DNA from: Saccoglossus kowalevskii
Taxonomy: Eukaryota; Hemichordata; Enteropneusta; Harrimaniidae
Length of the DNA: 28,126 nt
Direction: 5' to 3'
Assembly: GCF_000003605.2 (NCBI RefSeq)
Contig: NW_003108907.1
Span: forward strand, 1-28,126
Part shown: positions 19,978 through 28,126 of the stretch, piece by piece
How the letters are laid out: the number at the start of each line of letters is the position of its first letter
How positions within the stretch are numbered: position 1 is the first letter of the stretch
Notes under the pieces: model-generated
What the model was told of the DNA's origin: nothing
What the model saw: only the letters and a program-made list of their open reading frames with translations
Database searches by the model: none
Program-made: the position numbers and the translations under genes

Positions 19978-22685
19978 CATCTGGACTCATCTCACTGATT
20001 ACAGTTGGATCTGCTGGCTACCTGAAGTCATCTCACTGATAACAGTTGGTTCTGCTGGCCACCTGGACTCATCTCACTGATTACAGGTAGTTCAGCTGGC
20101 CACCTGGACTCATCTCACTGATTACAGGTAGTTCAGCTGGCCACCTGAAGTCATCTCAATGATTACAGTTGGTTCTGGTGGCCACCTGAAGTCATCTCAC
20201 TGATTACAGTTGGTTCTGCTGGCCACCTGAAGTCATCTCACTGTTTACGGTTGGTTCTGCTGGCCACCCCAAGTCATCTCACTGTTTACGGTTGGTTCTG
20301 CTGGCCACATGGATCCATCTCACTGATTTCGGTTGGTTCTGCTGGCCACATGGATCCATCTCACTGATTAATTGGTTCTGCTGGCCACCTGGACTCATCT
20401 CACTGATTACGGTTAGTTCTGCTGTCCACCTGGAGTCATCTTACTGATTATAGTTGGTTCTGCTGGCCACTTGGATCCATCTCACTGAATACGGTTAGTT
20501 CTGCTGGCCACCTGGAGTCATTTCACTGATTACAGTTGGTTCTGCTGGCCACCTGGACTCGTCTCACTGATTACAGGTAGTTTTGCTGGCCAGCTGGACT
20601 CGTCTCACTGATTACAGTTGGTTTTGGTGGCCACCTGAAGTCATCTCACTGATCACAGTTGGTTCTGCTGGCCACCTGGACTCATCTCACTGATTACAGG
20701 TAGTTCTGCTGGCCACCTGGACTCATCTCACTGATTACAGTTGGTTCTGCTGGCCACCTGAAGTCATCTCACTGATAACAGTTGGTTCTGCTGGCCACCT
20801 GGACTCATCTCACTGATTACAGGTAGTTCTGCTGGCCACATGGACTCATCTCACTGATTACAGTTGGTTCTGCTGGCCACCATGACTCATCTCACTGTTT
20901 ACGGTTGTTCTGCTGGCCACCTGGACTCATCTCACTGATTACAGTTGGTTCTGCTTGCCACCCGAAGTCATCTCACTGATTTTGGTTGGTTCTGCTGGCC
21001 ACATGGATTTATCTCACTGATTAGTTGGTTCTGCTGGCCACCTGGACTCATCTCACTGATTACAGTTGGTTCTGCTGGCCACCTGGACTCATCTCACTGA
21101 TTACAGTTGGTTCTGCTGGCCACCTGGACTCGTCTCACTGATTACAGGTGGTTCTGCTGGCCACCTGGACTCATCTCACTGATTACAGGTGGTTCTGCTG
21201 GCCACCTGCAGTCATCTCACTGTTTACGGTTGGTTCTGCTGGCCACATGGATCCATCTCACTAATTTCGGTTGGTTCTGCTGGCCACATGGATCCATCTC
21301 ACTGATTTCGGTTGGTTCTGCTGGCCACATGGATCCTTCTCACTGATTAATTGGTTCTGCTGGCCACCTGGACTCATCTCACTGATTACGGTTAGTTCTG
21401 CTGGCCACCTGGAGTCATCTTACTGATTACAGTTGGTTCTGCTGGCCACTTGGATCCATCTCACTCATTACGGTTAGTTCTGCTGGCCACCTGGAGTCAT
21501 CTCACTGATTACAGTTGGTTCTGCTGGCCACCTGGACTCATCTCACTAATTACAGTTGGTTCTGCTGGCCACATCTCACTGATTACAGTTGGTTCTGCTG
21601 GCCACTTGGATCCATCTCACTGATTACTGTTGGTTCTGCTGGCCACCTGAAGTCAATCTCACTGATAACAGTTGGTTCTGCTGGCCACCTGGACTGACCT
21701 CACTGTTTACGGTTGGTTCTGCTTGCCACCCGAAGTCATCTCACTGATTTCGGTTGGTTCTGCTGGCCACATGGATCCATCTCACTGATTTCGGTTGGTT
21801 CTGCTGGCCACATGGATCCATCTCACTGATTTCGGTTGGTTGTGCTGGCCACCTGGACTCGTCTCACTGATTACAGTTGGTTCTGCTGGCCACCTGAAGT
21901 CATCTCACTGATTTCGGTTGGTTCTGCTGGCCACCTGGACTCATCTCACTGATTTCGGTTGGTTCTGCTGGCCACCTGGACTCATCTCACTGATTTCGGT
22001 TGGTTCTGCTGGCCACCTGGACTCATCTCACTGTTTACGGTTGGTTCTGCTGGCCACCTGGACTCATCTTACTGTTTACGGTTGGTTCTGCTGGCCACCC
22101 CAAGTCATCGCACTGATTTCGGTTGGTTCTGCTGGCCACATGGATCCATCTCATTGATTAGTTGGTTCTGCTGGCCACTTGGATCCTTCGCACTGATTAC
22201 GGTTGGTTCTGCTGGCCACCTGGACTCATCTCACTGATTACTGTTGGTTCTGCTGGCCACCTGAAGTCATCTCACTGATAAGTTGGTTCTGCTGGCGACC
22301 TGGACTCATCTCACTGTTTACGGTTGGTTCTGCTTGCCACCCGAAGTCATCTCACTGATTTCGGTTGGTTCTGCTGGCCACATGGATCCATCTCACTGAT
22401 TAGTTGGTTCTGCTGGCCACCTGGACTCATCTCACTGATTACAGTTGGTTCTGCTGGCCACCTGGACTCGTCTCACTGATTACAGGTGGTTCTGCTGGCC
22501 ACCTGGACTCATCTCACTGATTACAGGTGGTTCTGCTGGCCACCTGCAGTCATCTCACTGTTTACGGTTGGTTCTGCTGGCCACATGGATCCATCTCACT
22601 AATTTCGGTTGGTTCTGCTGGCCACCTGGACTCATCTCACTGATTTCGGTTGGTTCTGCTGGCCACCTGGACTCATCTCACTGAT
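19971..22685 (+). repeat. 2.7-kb block, copy 2 (partner 9981-12535)
   Basis: It continues straight from the previous block, without the roughly 814 bp present at 9176-9980. It carries three more monomers than the partner near 20700-20830 (a CTGGACTC, a CTGAAG/GATAACAG and a GGTAG monomer) and one more near 21940. It contains H23 copy 5 and a truncated H23 with CTGCAG at 22544. GATCACAG linkers near 20651 and the GAATACGG monomer near 20487 are shared with the partner. Confidence 0.86.
20953..21701 (+). repeat. H23 higher-order repeat, copy 5
   Basis: Same monomer order and same 749-bp length between end marks as the copy at 10841-11589: GCTTGCC 20953, CTGCAG 21206, 33-bp monomer 21558-21590, ACTGACCTC 21693-21701. 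A private CACTCATTACGG near 21463 differs from CACTGATTACGG in the partner. Confidence 0.86.
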
Positions 22686-22859
22686 TACAGGTAGTTCTGC
22701 TGGCCACCTGGACTCATCTCACTGTTTACGGCTGGTTCTGCTGGCCACCCAAAACCATCTCACTGATTTCGATTGTTTCTGCTGGCCATCTGGAGTCATC
22801 TCACTGATTTCGGTTCGTTCTGCTGGCCACCTGGACTCATCTCACTGATTACAGTTGGT
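22686..22859 (+). repeat. CCCAAAACCA segment, copy at 22.7 kb
   Basis: Four monomers repeating 987-1160: GGTAG linker, GTTTACGGCTGG, CCCAAAACCA (22748), GATTTCGATTGTTTC, GGCCATCTGGAGTC. The CCCAAAAC monomer occurs five times in the window (1049, 5626, 22748, 24181, 26717), always followed by the GATTG-TTTC linker. A private GGTTCGTTC lies near 22813. Confidence 0.82.
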
Positions 22860-23132
22860 TCTGCTGGCCACCTGGACTCATCTCACTGATTACAGTTGGT
22901 TCTGCTGGCCACCTGGAATCATCTCACTGATTACAGTTGGTTCTGCTGGCCACTAGGGTCCATCTCACTGATTACGGTTGGTTCTGCTGGCCACCTGGAC
23001 TCATCTCACTGATTATGGTTAGTTCTGCTGGCCACCTGGATCCATCTCACTGATTATGGTTAGTTCTGCTGGCCACCTGGAGTCATCTCACTGATTACAG
23101 TTGGTTCTGCTGGCCACCTGAAGTCATCTCAC
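22860..23132 (+). repeat. Patch with private monomer variants
   Basis: About six monomers include forms I did not find elsewhere: CCTGGAATCATC (near 22916), CACTAGGGTCCATC (near 22952), and CTGGATCC with a GATTATGGTTAG linker, preceded by a second TATGGTTAG linker (22995-23060). Spacing stays at 41 bp. The patch sits between two well-duplicated blocks and has no partner in the window. Confidence 0.8.
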
Positions 23133-24690
23133 TGTTTACGGTTGGTTCTGCTGGCCAGCTGGACTTATCTCACTGATAACAGTTGGTTCTGCTGGCCAGC
23201 TGGACTCATCTCACTGATTACAGTTGGTTCTGCTGGCCACCTGGACTCATCTCACTGATTACAGTTGGTTCTGCTGGCCACCTGGACTCATCTCACTGAT
23301 TACAGTTGGTTCTGCTGGCCACTTGGATCCATCTCACTGATTACGGTTAGTTCTGCTGGCCACTTGGATCCATCTCACTGATTACGGTTAGTTCTGCTGG
23401 CCACCTGGAGTCATCTCCCTGATTACAGTTGGTTCTGCTGGCCACTTGGATCCATCTCACTGATTACGGTTAGTTCTGCTGGCCACCTGGAGTCATCTCA
23501 CTGATTACAGTTGGTTCTGCTGGCCACTTGGATCCATCTCACTGATTACTGTTGGTTCTGCTGGCCACTTGGATCCATCTCACTGATTACTGTTGGTTCT
23601 GCTGGCCACCTGAAGTCATCTCACTGATTACAGTTGGTTCAGCTGGCCACCTGAAGTCATCTCACTGATAACAGTTGGTTCTGCTGGCCACCTGGACTCA
23701 TCTCACTGATTACAGTTGGTTCTGCTGGCCACTTGGATCCATCTCACTGTTTACGGTTGGTTCTGCTTGCCACCCGAAGTCATCTCACTGATTTCGGTTG
23801 GTTCTGCTGGCCACATGGATACATCTCACTGATTTCGGTTGGTTCTGCTGGCCACATGGATCCATCTCACTGATTAGTTGGTTCTGCTGGCTACCTGGAT
23901 TCATCTCACTGATTACAGTTGATTCTGCTGGCCACCTGGACTCGTCTCACTGATTACAGGTAGTTCTGCTGGCCACCTGGACTCATCTCACTGATTACAG
24001 GTAGTTCTGCTGGCCACCTGGACTCATCTCACTGATTACAGTTGGTTCTGCTGGCCACCTGAAGTCATCTCACTGATTTCGGTTGGTTCTGCTGGCCACC
24101 TGGACTCATCTCACTGATTACAGGTAGTTCTGCTGGCCACCTGGACTCATCTCACTGTTTACGGCTGGTTCTGCTGGCCACCCAAAACCATCTCACTGAT
24201 TTCGATTGTTTCTGCTGGCCATCTGGAGTCATCTCACTGATTTCGGTTGGTTCTGCTGGCCACCTGGAGTCATCTCACTGATTTCGGTTGGTTCTGCTGG
24301 CCACCTGGACTCATCTCACTGATTACAGTTGGTTCTGCTGGCCACCTGGACTCATCTCACTGATTACAGTTGGTTCTGCTTGCCACCCGAAGTCATCTCA
24401 CTGATTTTGGTTGGTTCTGCTGGCCACATGGATTTATCTCACTGATTAGTTGGTTCTGCTGGCCACCTGGACTCATCTCACTGATTACAGTTGGTTATGC
24501 TGGCCACCTGGACTCATCTCACTGATTACAGTTGGTTCTGCTGGCCACCTGGACTCGTCTCACTGATTACAGGTGGTTCTGCTGGCCACCTGGACTCATC
24601 TCACTGATTACAGGTGGTTCTGCTGGCCACCTGCAGTCATCTCACTGATTACAGTTGGTTCTGCTGGCCACCTGAAGTCATCTCACTGTT
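23133..24690 (+). repeat. Copy 2 of the left-end block (partner 1-1517)
   Basis: This repeats 1-1517 with small monomer-count differences. Differences include two rather than three CTGAAG monomers near 23600, an extra GGATTCATC monomer near 23890 (reading GGCTACC), an extra CTGGAGTC/GATTTCGG monomer near 24260, CATCTCCCTG for CATCTCACTG (near 23412) and GGTTATGCTGG (near 24493). The match ends within a CTGAAGTC monomer, after which this copy goes to GTTTACGG/CCCCAAGTC and the other to GATTTCGG/CATGGATACATC. Confidence 0.88.
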
Positions 24691-24858
24691 TACGGTTGGT
24701 TCTGCTGGCCACCCCAAGTCATCTCACTGTTTACGATTGGTTCTGCTGGCCACATGGATCCATCTCACTAATTTCGGTTGGTTCTGCTGGCCACATGGAT
24801 CCATCTCACTGATTTCGGTTGGTTCTGCTGGCCACATGGATCCTTCTCACTGATTAAT
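24691..24858 (+). repeat. Truncated H23 interior
   Basis: CCCCAAGTC, a CACTAATTTCGG monomer (about 24768), CATGGATCC and CATGGATCCTTC monomers ending in GATTAATTG match 14634-14816 at offset 10082. With CTGCAG at 24631 this is the middle of an H23 unit whose 33-bp monomer end is missing. The linker joins directly to a CCCAAAG monomer, marking a recombination junction. Confidence 0.8.
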
Positions 24859-25430
24859 TGATTCTGCTGGCCACCCAAAGTCATCTCACTGATTTTGATT
24901 GGTTCTGCTGGCCACCTGGAGTCTTCTCACTGATTACAGTTGGATCTGCTGGCCACCTGAAGTCATCTCACTGATAACAGTTGGTTCTGCTGGCCACCTG
25001 GACTCACCTCACTGATTACAGGTAGTTCTGCTGGCCACCTGGACTCATCTCACTGTTTACGGTTGGTTCTGCTGGCCACCCGAAGTCATCTCACTGATTT
25101 CGGTTGGTTCTGCTAGCCACCTGGAGTCTTCTCACTGATTACAGTTGGTTCTGCTGGCCATCTGGACTCATCTCACTGATTACAGTTGGATCTGCTGGCC
25201 ACCTGAAGTCATCTCAATGATAACAGTTGGTTCTGCTGGCCACCTGGACTCATCTCACTGATTACAGTTGGTTCTGCTGGCCACCTGGACTCATGTCACT
25301 GTTTATGGTTGGTTCTGCTGGCCACCTGGACTCATCTCACTGATTTCAGGTAGTTCTGCTGGCCACCTGGACTCATCTCACTGATTACAGTTGGTTGTGC
25401 TGGCCACCTGAAGTCATCTCACTGATTTCG
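24859..25430 (+). repeat. Block repeating 16740-17170 and 4065-4530
   Basis: The first 430 bp match 16740-17166 (offset 8123); the part with CTCATGTCAC (25290) and the GATTTCAGGTAG linker matches 4400-4530 (offset 20887). A CTAGCCACCTGGAG monomer (near 25113) is shared with 4228. It therefore combines the monomer count of one partner with the tail of the other. Confidence 0.82.
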
Positions 25431-25780
25431 GTTGGTTCTGCTGGCCACCTGGACTCATCTCACTGATTACAGTTGGTTCTGCTAGCCACCTGAAGTCATC
25501 TCACTGATTTCGGTTGGTTCTGCTGGCCACCTGGACTCATCTTACTGTTTACGGTTGGTTCTGCTGGCCACCTGGACTCATCTCACTGTTTACGGTTGGT
25601 TCTGCTGGCCACCCGAAGTCATCTCACTGATTTCGGTTGGTTCTGCTGGCCACCTGGAGTCTTCTCACTGATTGCAGTTGGTTCTGCTGGCCATCTGGAC
25701 TCATCTCACTGATTACAGTTGGATCTGCTGGCCACCTGAAGTCATCTCACTGATAACAGTTGGTTCTGCTGGCCACCTGG
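25431..25780 (+). repeat. Satellite block joining two larger repeats
   Basis: It starts with CTAGCCACCTGAAG and CTCATCTTAC/GTTTACGG monomers in the order seen at 19070-19140, then from about 25540 follows 1700-1960 (offset 23829, GATTGCAGTT at 25670/1841) with GGCCATCTGG, GGATCTGC and GATAACAG monomers. No other sequence is present. Confidence 0.8.
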
Positions 25781-27189
25781 ACTCATCTCACTGATTACAG
25801 GTAGTTCAGCTGGCCACCTGGACTCATCTCACTGATTACAGTTGGTTCTGCTGGCCACTTGGATCCATCTCACTGATTACGGTTAGTTCTGCTGGCCACC
25901 TGGAGTCATCTCACTGATTACAGTTGGTTCTGCTGGCCACTTGAATCCATCTCACTGATTACGGTTAGTTCTGCTGGCCACCTGGAGTCATCTCACTGAT
26001 TACAGTTGGTTCTGCTGGCCACTTGGATCCATCTCACTGATTACTGTTGGTTCTGCTGGCCACTTGGATCCATCTCACTGATTACTGTTGGTTCTGCTGG
26101 CCACCTGAAGTCATCTCACTGATTACAGTTGGTTCAGCTGGCCACCTGAAGTCATCTCACTGATAACAGTTGGTTCTGCTGGCCACCTGGAGTCATCTCA
26201 CTGATTACAGTTGGTTCTGCTGGCCACCTGGACTCATCTCACTGATTACAGTTGGTTCTGCTGGCCACTTGGATCCATCTCTCTGTTTACGGTTGGTTCT
26301 GCTTGCCACCCGAAGTCATCTCACTGATTTCGGTTGGTTCTGCTGGCCACATGGATACATCTCACTGATTTCGGTTGGTTCTGCTGGCCACATGGATCCA
26401 TCTCACTGATTAGTTGGTTCTGCTGGCCACCTGGATTCATCTCACTGATTACAGTTGATTCTGCTGGCCACCTGGACTCGTCTCACTGATTACAGGTAGT
26501 TCTGCTGGCCACCTGGACTCATCTCACTGATTACAGGTAGTTCTGCTGGCCACCTGGACTCATCTCACTGATTACAGTTGGTTCTGCTGGCCACCTGAAG
26601 TCATCTCACTGATTTCGGTTGGTTCTGCTGGCCACCTGGACTCATCTCACTGATTACAGGTAGTTCTGCTGGCCACCTGGACTCATCTCACTGTTTACGG
26701 CTGGTTCTGCTGGCCACCCAAAACAATCTCACTGATTTCGATTGTTTCTGCTGGCCATCTGGAGTCATCTCACTGATTTCGGTTGGTTCTGCTGGCCACC
26801 TGGACTCATCTCACTGATTACAGTTGGTTCTGCTGGCCACCTGGACTCATCTCACTGATTACAGTTGGTTCTGCTTGCCACCCGAAGTCATCTCACTGAT
26901 TTTGGTTGGTTCTGCTGGCCACATGGATTTATCTCACTGATTAGTTGGTTCTGCTGGCCACCTGGACTCATCTCACTGATTACAGTTGGTTCTGCTGGCC
27001 ACCTGGACTCATCTCACTGATTACAGTTGGTTCTGCTGGCCACCTGGACTCGTCTCACTGATTACAGGTGGTTCTGCTGGCCACCTGGACTCATCTCACT
27101 GATTACAGGTGGTTCTGCTGGCCACCTGCAGTCATCTCACTGTTTACGGTTGGTTCTGCTGGCCACCCCAAGTCATCTCACTGTTTACG
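25781..27189 (+). repeat. Copy 2 of the 1.4-kb block (partner 4690-6098)
   Basis: Same monomer order as 4690-6098, offset 21091, then 21050, then 21091. Its first part is also a paralogue of 1973-2640. Private changes are CATCTCTCTG near 26277 (A to T, so SH becomes SL in the read-through frame) and CCCAAAACAA at 26717. It leads into H23 copy 6. Confidence 0.85.
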
Positions 27190-27785
27190 GTTGGTTCTGC
27201 TGGCCACATGGATCCATCTCACTAATTTCGGTTGGTTCTGCTGGCCACATGGATCCATCTCACTGATTTCGGTTGGTTCTGCTGGCCACATGGATCCATC
27301 TCACTGATTTCGGTTGGTTCTGCTGGCCACATGGATCCTTCTCACTGATTAATTGGTTCTGCTGGCCACCTGGACTCATCTCACTGATTACGGTTAGTTC
27401 TGCTGGCCACCTGGAGTCATCTTACTGATTACAGTTGGTTCTGCTGGCCACTTGGATCCATCTCACTGATTACGGTTAGTTCTGCTGGCCACCTGGAGTC
27501 ATCTCACTGATTACAGTTGGTTCTGCTGGCCACCTGGACTCATCTCACTAATTACACTTGGTTCTGCTGGCCACCTGGACTCATCTCACTAATTACACTT
27601 GGTTCTGCTGGCCACCTGGACTCATCTCACTAATTACAGTTGGTTCTGCTGGCCACATCTCACTGATTACAGTTGGTTCTGCTGGCCACTTGGATCCATC
27701 TCACTGATTACTGTTGGTTCTGCTGGCCACCTGAAGTCAATCTCACTGATAACAGTTGGTTCTGCTGGCCACCTGGACTGACCTC
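26873..27785 (+). repeat. H23 higher-order repeat, copy 6 (24-mer)
   Basis: A full unit with one more CACTAATTACAC monomer (three in all near 27548-27640) than the 13.4-kb copies, so the repeat length is 973 rather than 932 bp. Marks: GCTTGCC 26873, CTGCAG 27126, CACTAATTTCGG about 27222, 33-bp monomer 27642-27674, ACTGACCTC 27777-27785. Confidence 0.88.
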
Positions 27786-28126
27786 ACTGATTACAGTTGG
27801 TTCTGCTGGCCACCTGGACTCATCTCACTGATTACAGTTGGTTCTGCTTGCCACCCGAAGTCATCTCACTGATTTTGGTTGGTTCTGCTGGCCACATGGA
27901 TTTATCTCACTGATTAGTTGGTTCTGCTGGCCACCTGGACTCATCTCACTGATTACAGTTGGTTCTGCTGGCCACCTGGACTCATCTCACTGATTACAGT
28001 TGGTTCTGCTGGCCACCTGGACTCGTCTCACTGATTACAGGTGGTTCTGCTGGCCACCTGGACTCATCTCACTGATTACAGGTGGTTCTGCTGGCCACCT
28101 GCAGTCATCTCACTGATTACGGTTGA
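27786..28126 (+). repeat. H23 higher-order repeat, copy 7 (cut by window end)
   Basis: The unit restarts immediately after copy 6: GCTTGCC at 27846 (973 bp after 26873), GATTAGTTGG, CTCGTCTCAC/ACAGGTGG and CTGCAG at 28099. The last monomer has a GATTACGG linker where the other copies have GTTTACGG or GATTACAG, then the window ends. The array evidently continues. Confidence 0.85.

Larger units (their letters stand above)
1..28126 (+). repeat. 41-bp satellite array filling the whole window
   Basis: The window is one uninterrupted tandem array of a 41-bp monomer, about 690 copies, all head to tail on this strand. The consensus in three consecutive pieces is GGTTCTGCTGGCCACC, TGGACTCATCTCAC, TGATTACAGTT: about 51% GC, no CpG, and 61% pyrimidine on this strand. 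Almost every monomer keeps TCTGCTGGCCAC. Variation concentrates in three places: the bases after GGCCA (CCTGGACTC, CTTGGATCC, CATGGATCC, CCTGAAGTC, CCCGAAGTC, CCCCAAGTC, GCTGGACTC, CCTGCAGTC), the ATC/CTTC before TCAC, and the linker (GATTACAGTT, GATTACGGTTAG, GATTTCGG, GTTTACGG, GATTACAGGTAG, GATAACAG). Length variants are 33, 39 and 42 bp. No unique sequence appears at either end. The satellite family is not one I recognise. Confidence 0.98.

Noticed and set aside
1-28126. CRISPR array
   Set aside because: The period of 41 bp is repeat with no unique spacers; the variable bases are substitutions within one monomer, not spacers.
1-28126. Avian CNM/PO41 41-bp repeat family
   Set aside because: The period agrees, but as I recall that family has short A and T tracts spaced through the monomer, which are absent here. 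I cannot exclude a distant relation without a search.
1-28126. CENP-B box
   Set aside because: TTCGGTTGG occurs in many monomers, but the required A and the CGGG end of the box at the right spacing do not.
1-28126. Telomeric repeat
   Set aside because: GGTTAG occurs in the GATTACGGTTAG linker as a single hexamer followed by TTCTGC; no two hexamers are adjacent.
1-28126. tRNA or SINE internal promoter (B box)
   Set aside because: GGTTCTGCTGG resembles the start of a B box but lacks GGTTCGA and the closing CC at the right place, and no A box or tRNA fold is near.
1-28126. Genes on the reverse strand
   Set aside because: The reverse complement of the consensus has TGA or TAA in all frames within each 123-bp cycle (for example CAG TGA and CTG TAA), and I saw no long open stretch.
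1-28126. Inverted or palindromic arrangement of blocks
   Set aside because: All monomers run in the same direction. The only palindromes are short ones inside the monomer (TGGCCA, and CCAGCTGG in some variants).
1-28126. Window length equal to exactly 686 x 41 bp as evidence of a closed circle
   Set aside because: 28126 is 686 times 41, but 33-, 39- and 42-bp monomers make the true count different, and the first and last bases do not obviously join in phase with a known monomer order. Treated as coincidence.

Overview
This window holds one satellite DNA array and nothing else that I can support. From the first base to the last it is a head-to-tail tandem repeat of a roughly 41-bp monomer, all in one orientation, about 690 copies. 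The consensus monomer, read in three consecutive pieces, is GGTTCTGCTGGCCACC, then TGGACTCATCTCAC, then TGATTACAGTT. I found no gene, RNA gene, transposon, CRISPR array or unique-sequence flank. Every open reading frame is a by-product of the repeat: the frame shifts through three phases over 123 bp and meets a TGA or TAA unless the terminal TGATT has changed to TGTTT.

The organism is almost certainly a eukaryote. A 28-kb array of short monomers with layered higher-order repeats is typical of heterochromatin (pericentromeric, subtelomeric, sex-chromosome or microchromosome). Variable sites that occur as CG, TG and CA at the same monomer position point to germline cytosine methylation, which favours a vertebrate or a plant. 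I do not recognise the satellite family and do not name a species. Both window edges lie inside the array, so its full length and flanks are unseen.

Layout. Monomer variants are not randomly mixed; they recur in fixed orders, giving several levels of higher-order repeat (HOR). (1) A 23/24-mer unit, called H23 here, of 932 or 973 bp, is marked in order by a GCTTGCC monomer, a 39-bp monomer ending GATTAGTTGG, a CTGCAG monomer, a CACTAATTTCGG monomer, a 39-bp GATTAATTGG monomer, a 33-bp monomer, a 42-bp TCAATCTC monomer and an ACTGACCTC monomer. It occurs near 5.78, 10.84, 13.40, 14.34, 20.95, 26.87 and 27.85 kb, in direct tandem at 13.40/14.34 and 26.87/27.85 kb, with truncated copies elsewhere. 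(2) A 25-mer (1023 bp) is tandemly repeated at 1.5-3.2 kb. (3) A 45-mer (1841 bp) period links 15.44-16.31 and 17.28-18.15 kb. (4) Periods near 2.44-2.56 and 2.74 kb occur at 10.1-14.3 and 1.9-5.5 kb. (5) A roughly 5-kb block at 6.84-12.53 kb recurs at 17.60-22.69 kb. (6) The left end (1-1517) recurs at 23.13-24.69 kb, and 4.69-6.10 kb recurs at 25.78-27.19 kb.

The history suggested is repeated unequal exchange or segmental amplification of blocks of 20-250 monomers, with single-monomer gains and losses afterwards. The points most worth a second look are the H23 unit, the CG/TG/CA decay pattern, short patches of clustered indels at 3.2, 4.6, 13.6 and 17.2 kb (two of them at the same paralogous place), and a patch of private monomers at 22.86-23.14 kb. 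All comparisons were made by eye; block boundaries are good to about one monomer.
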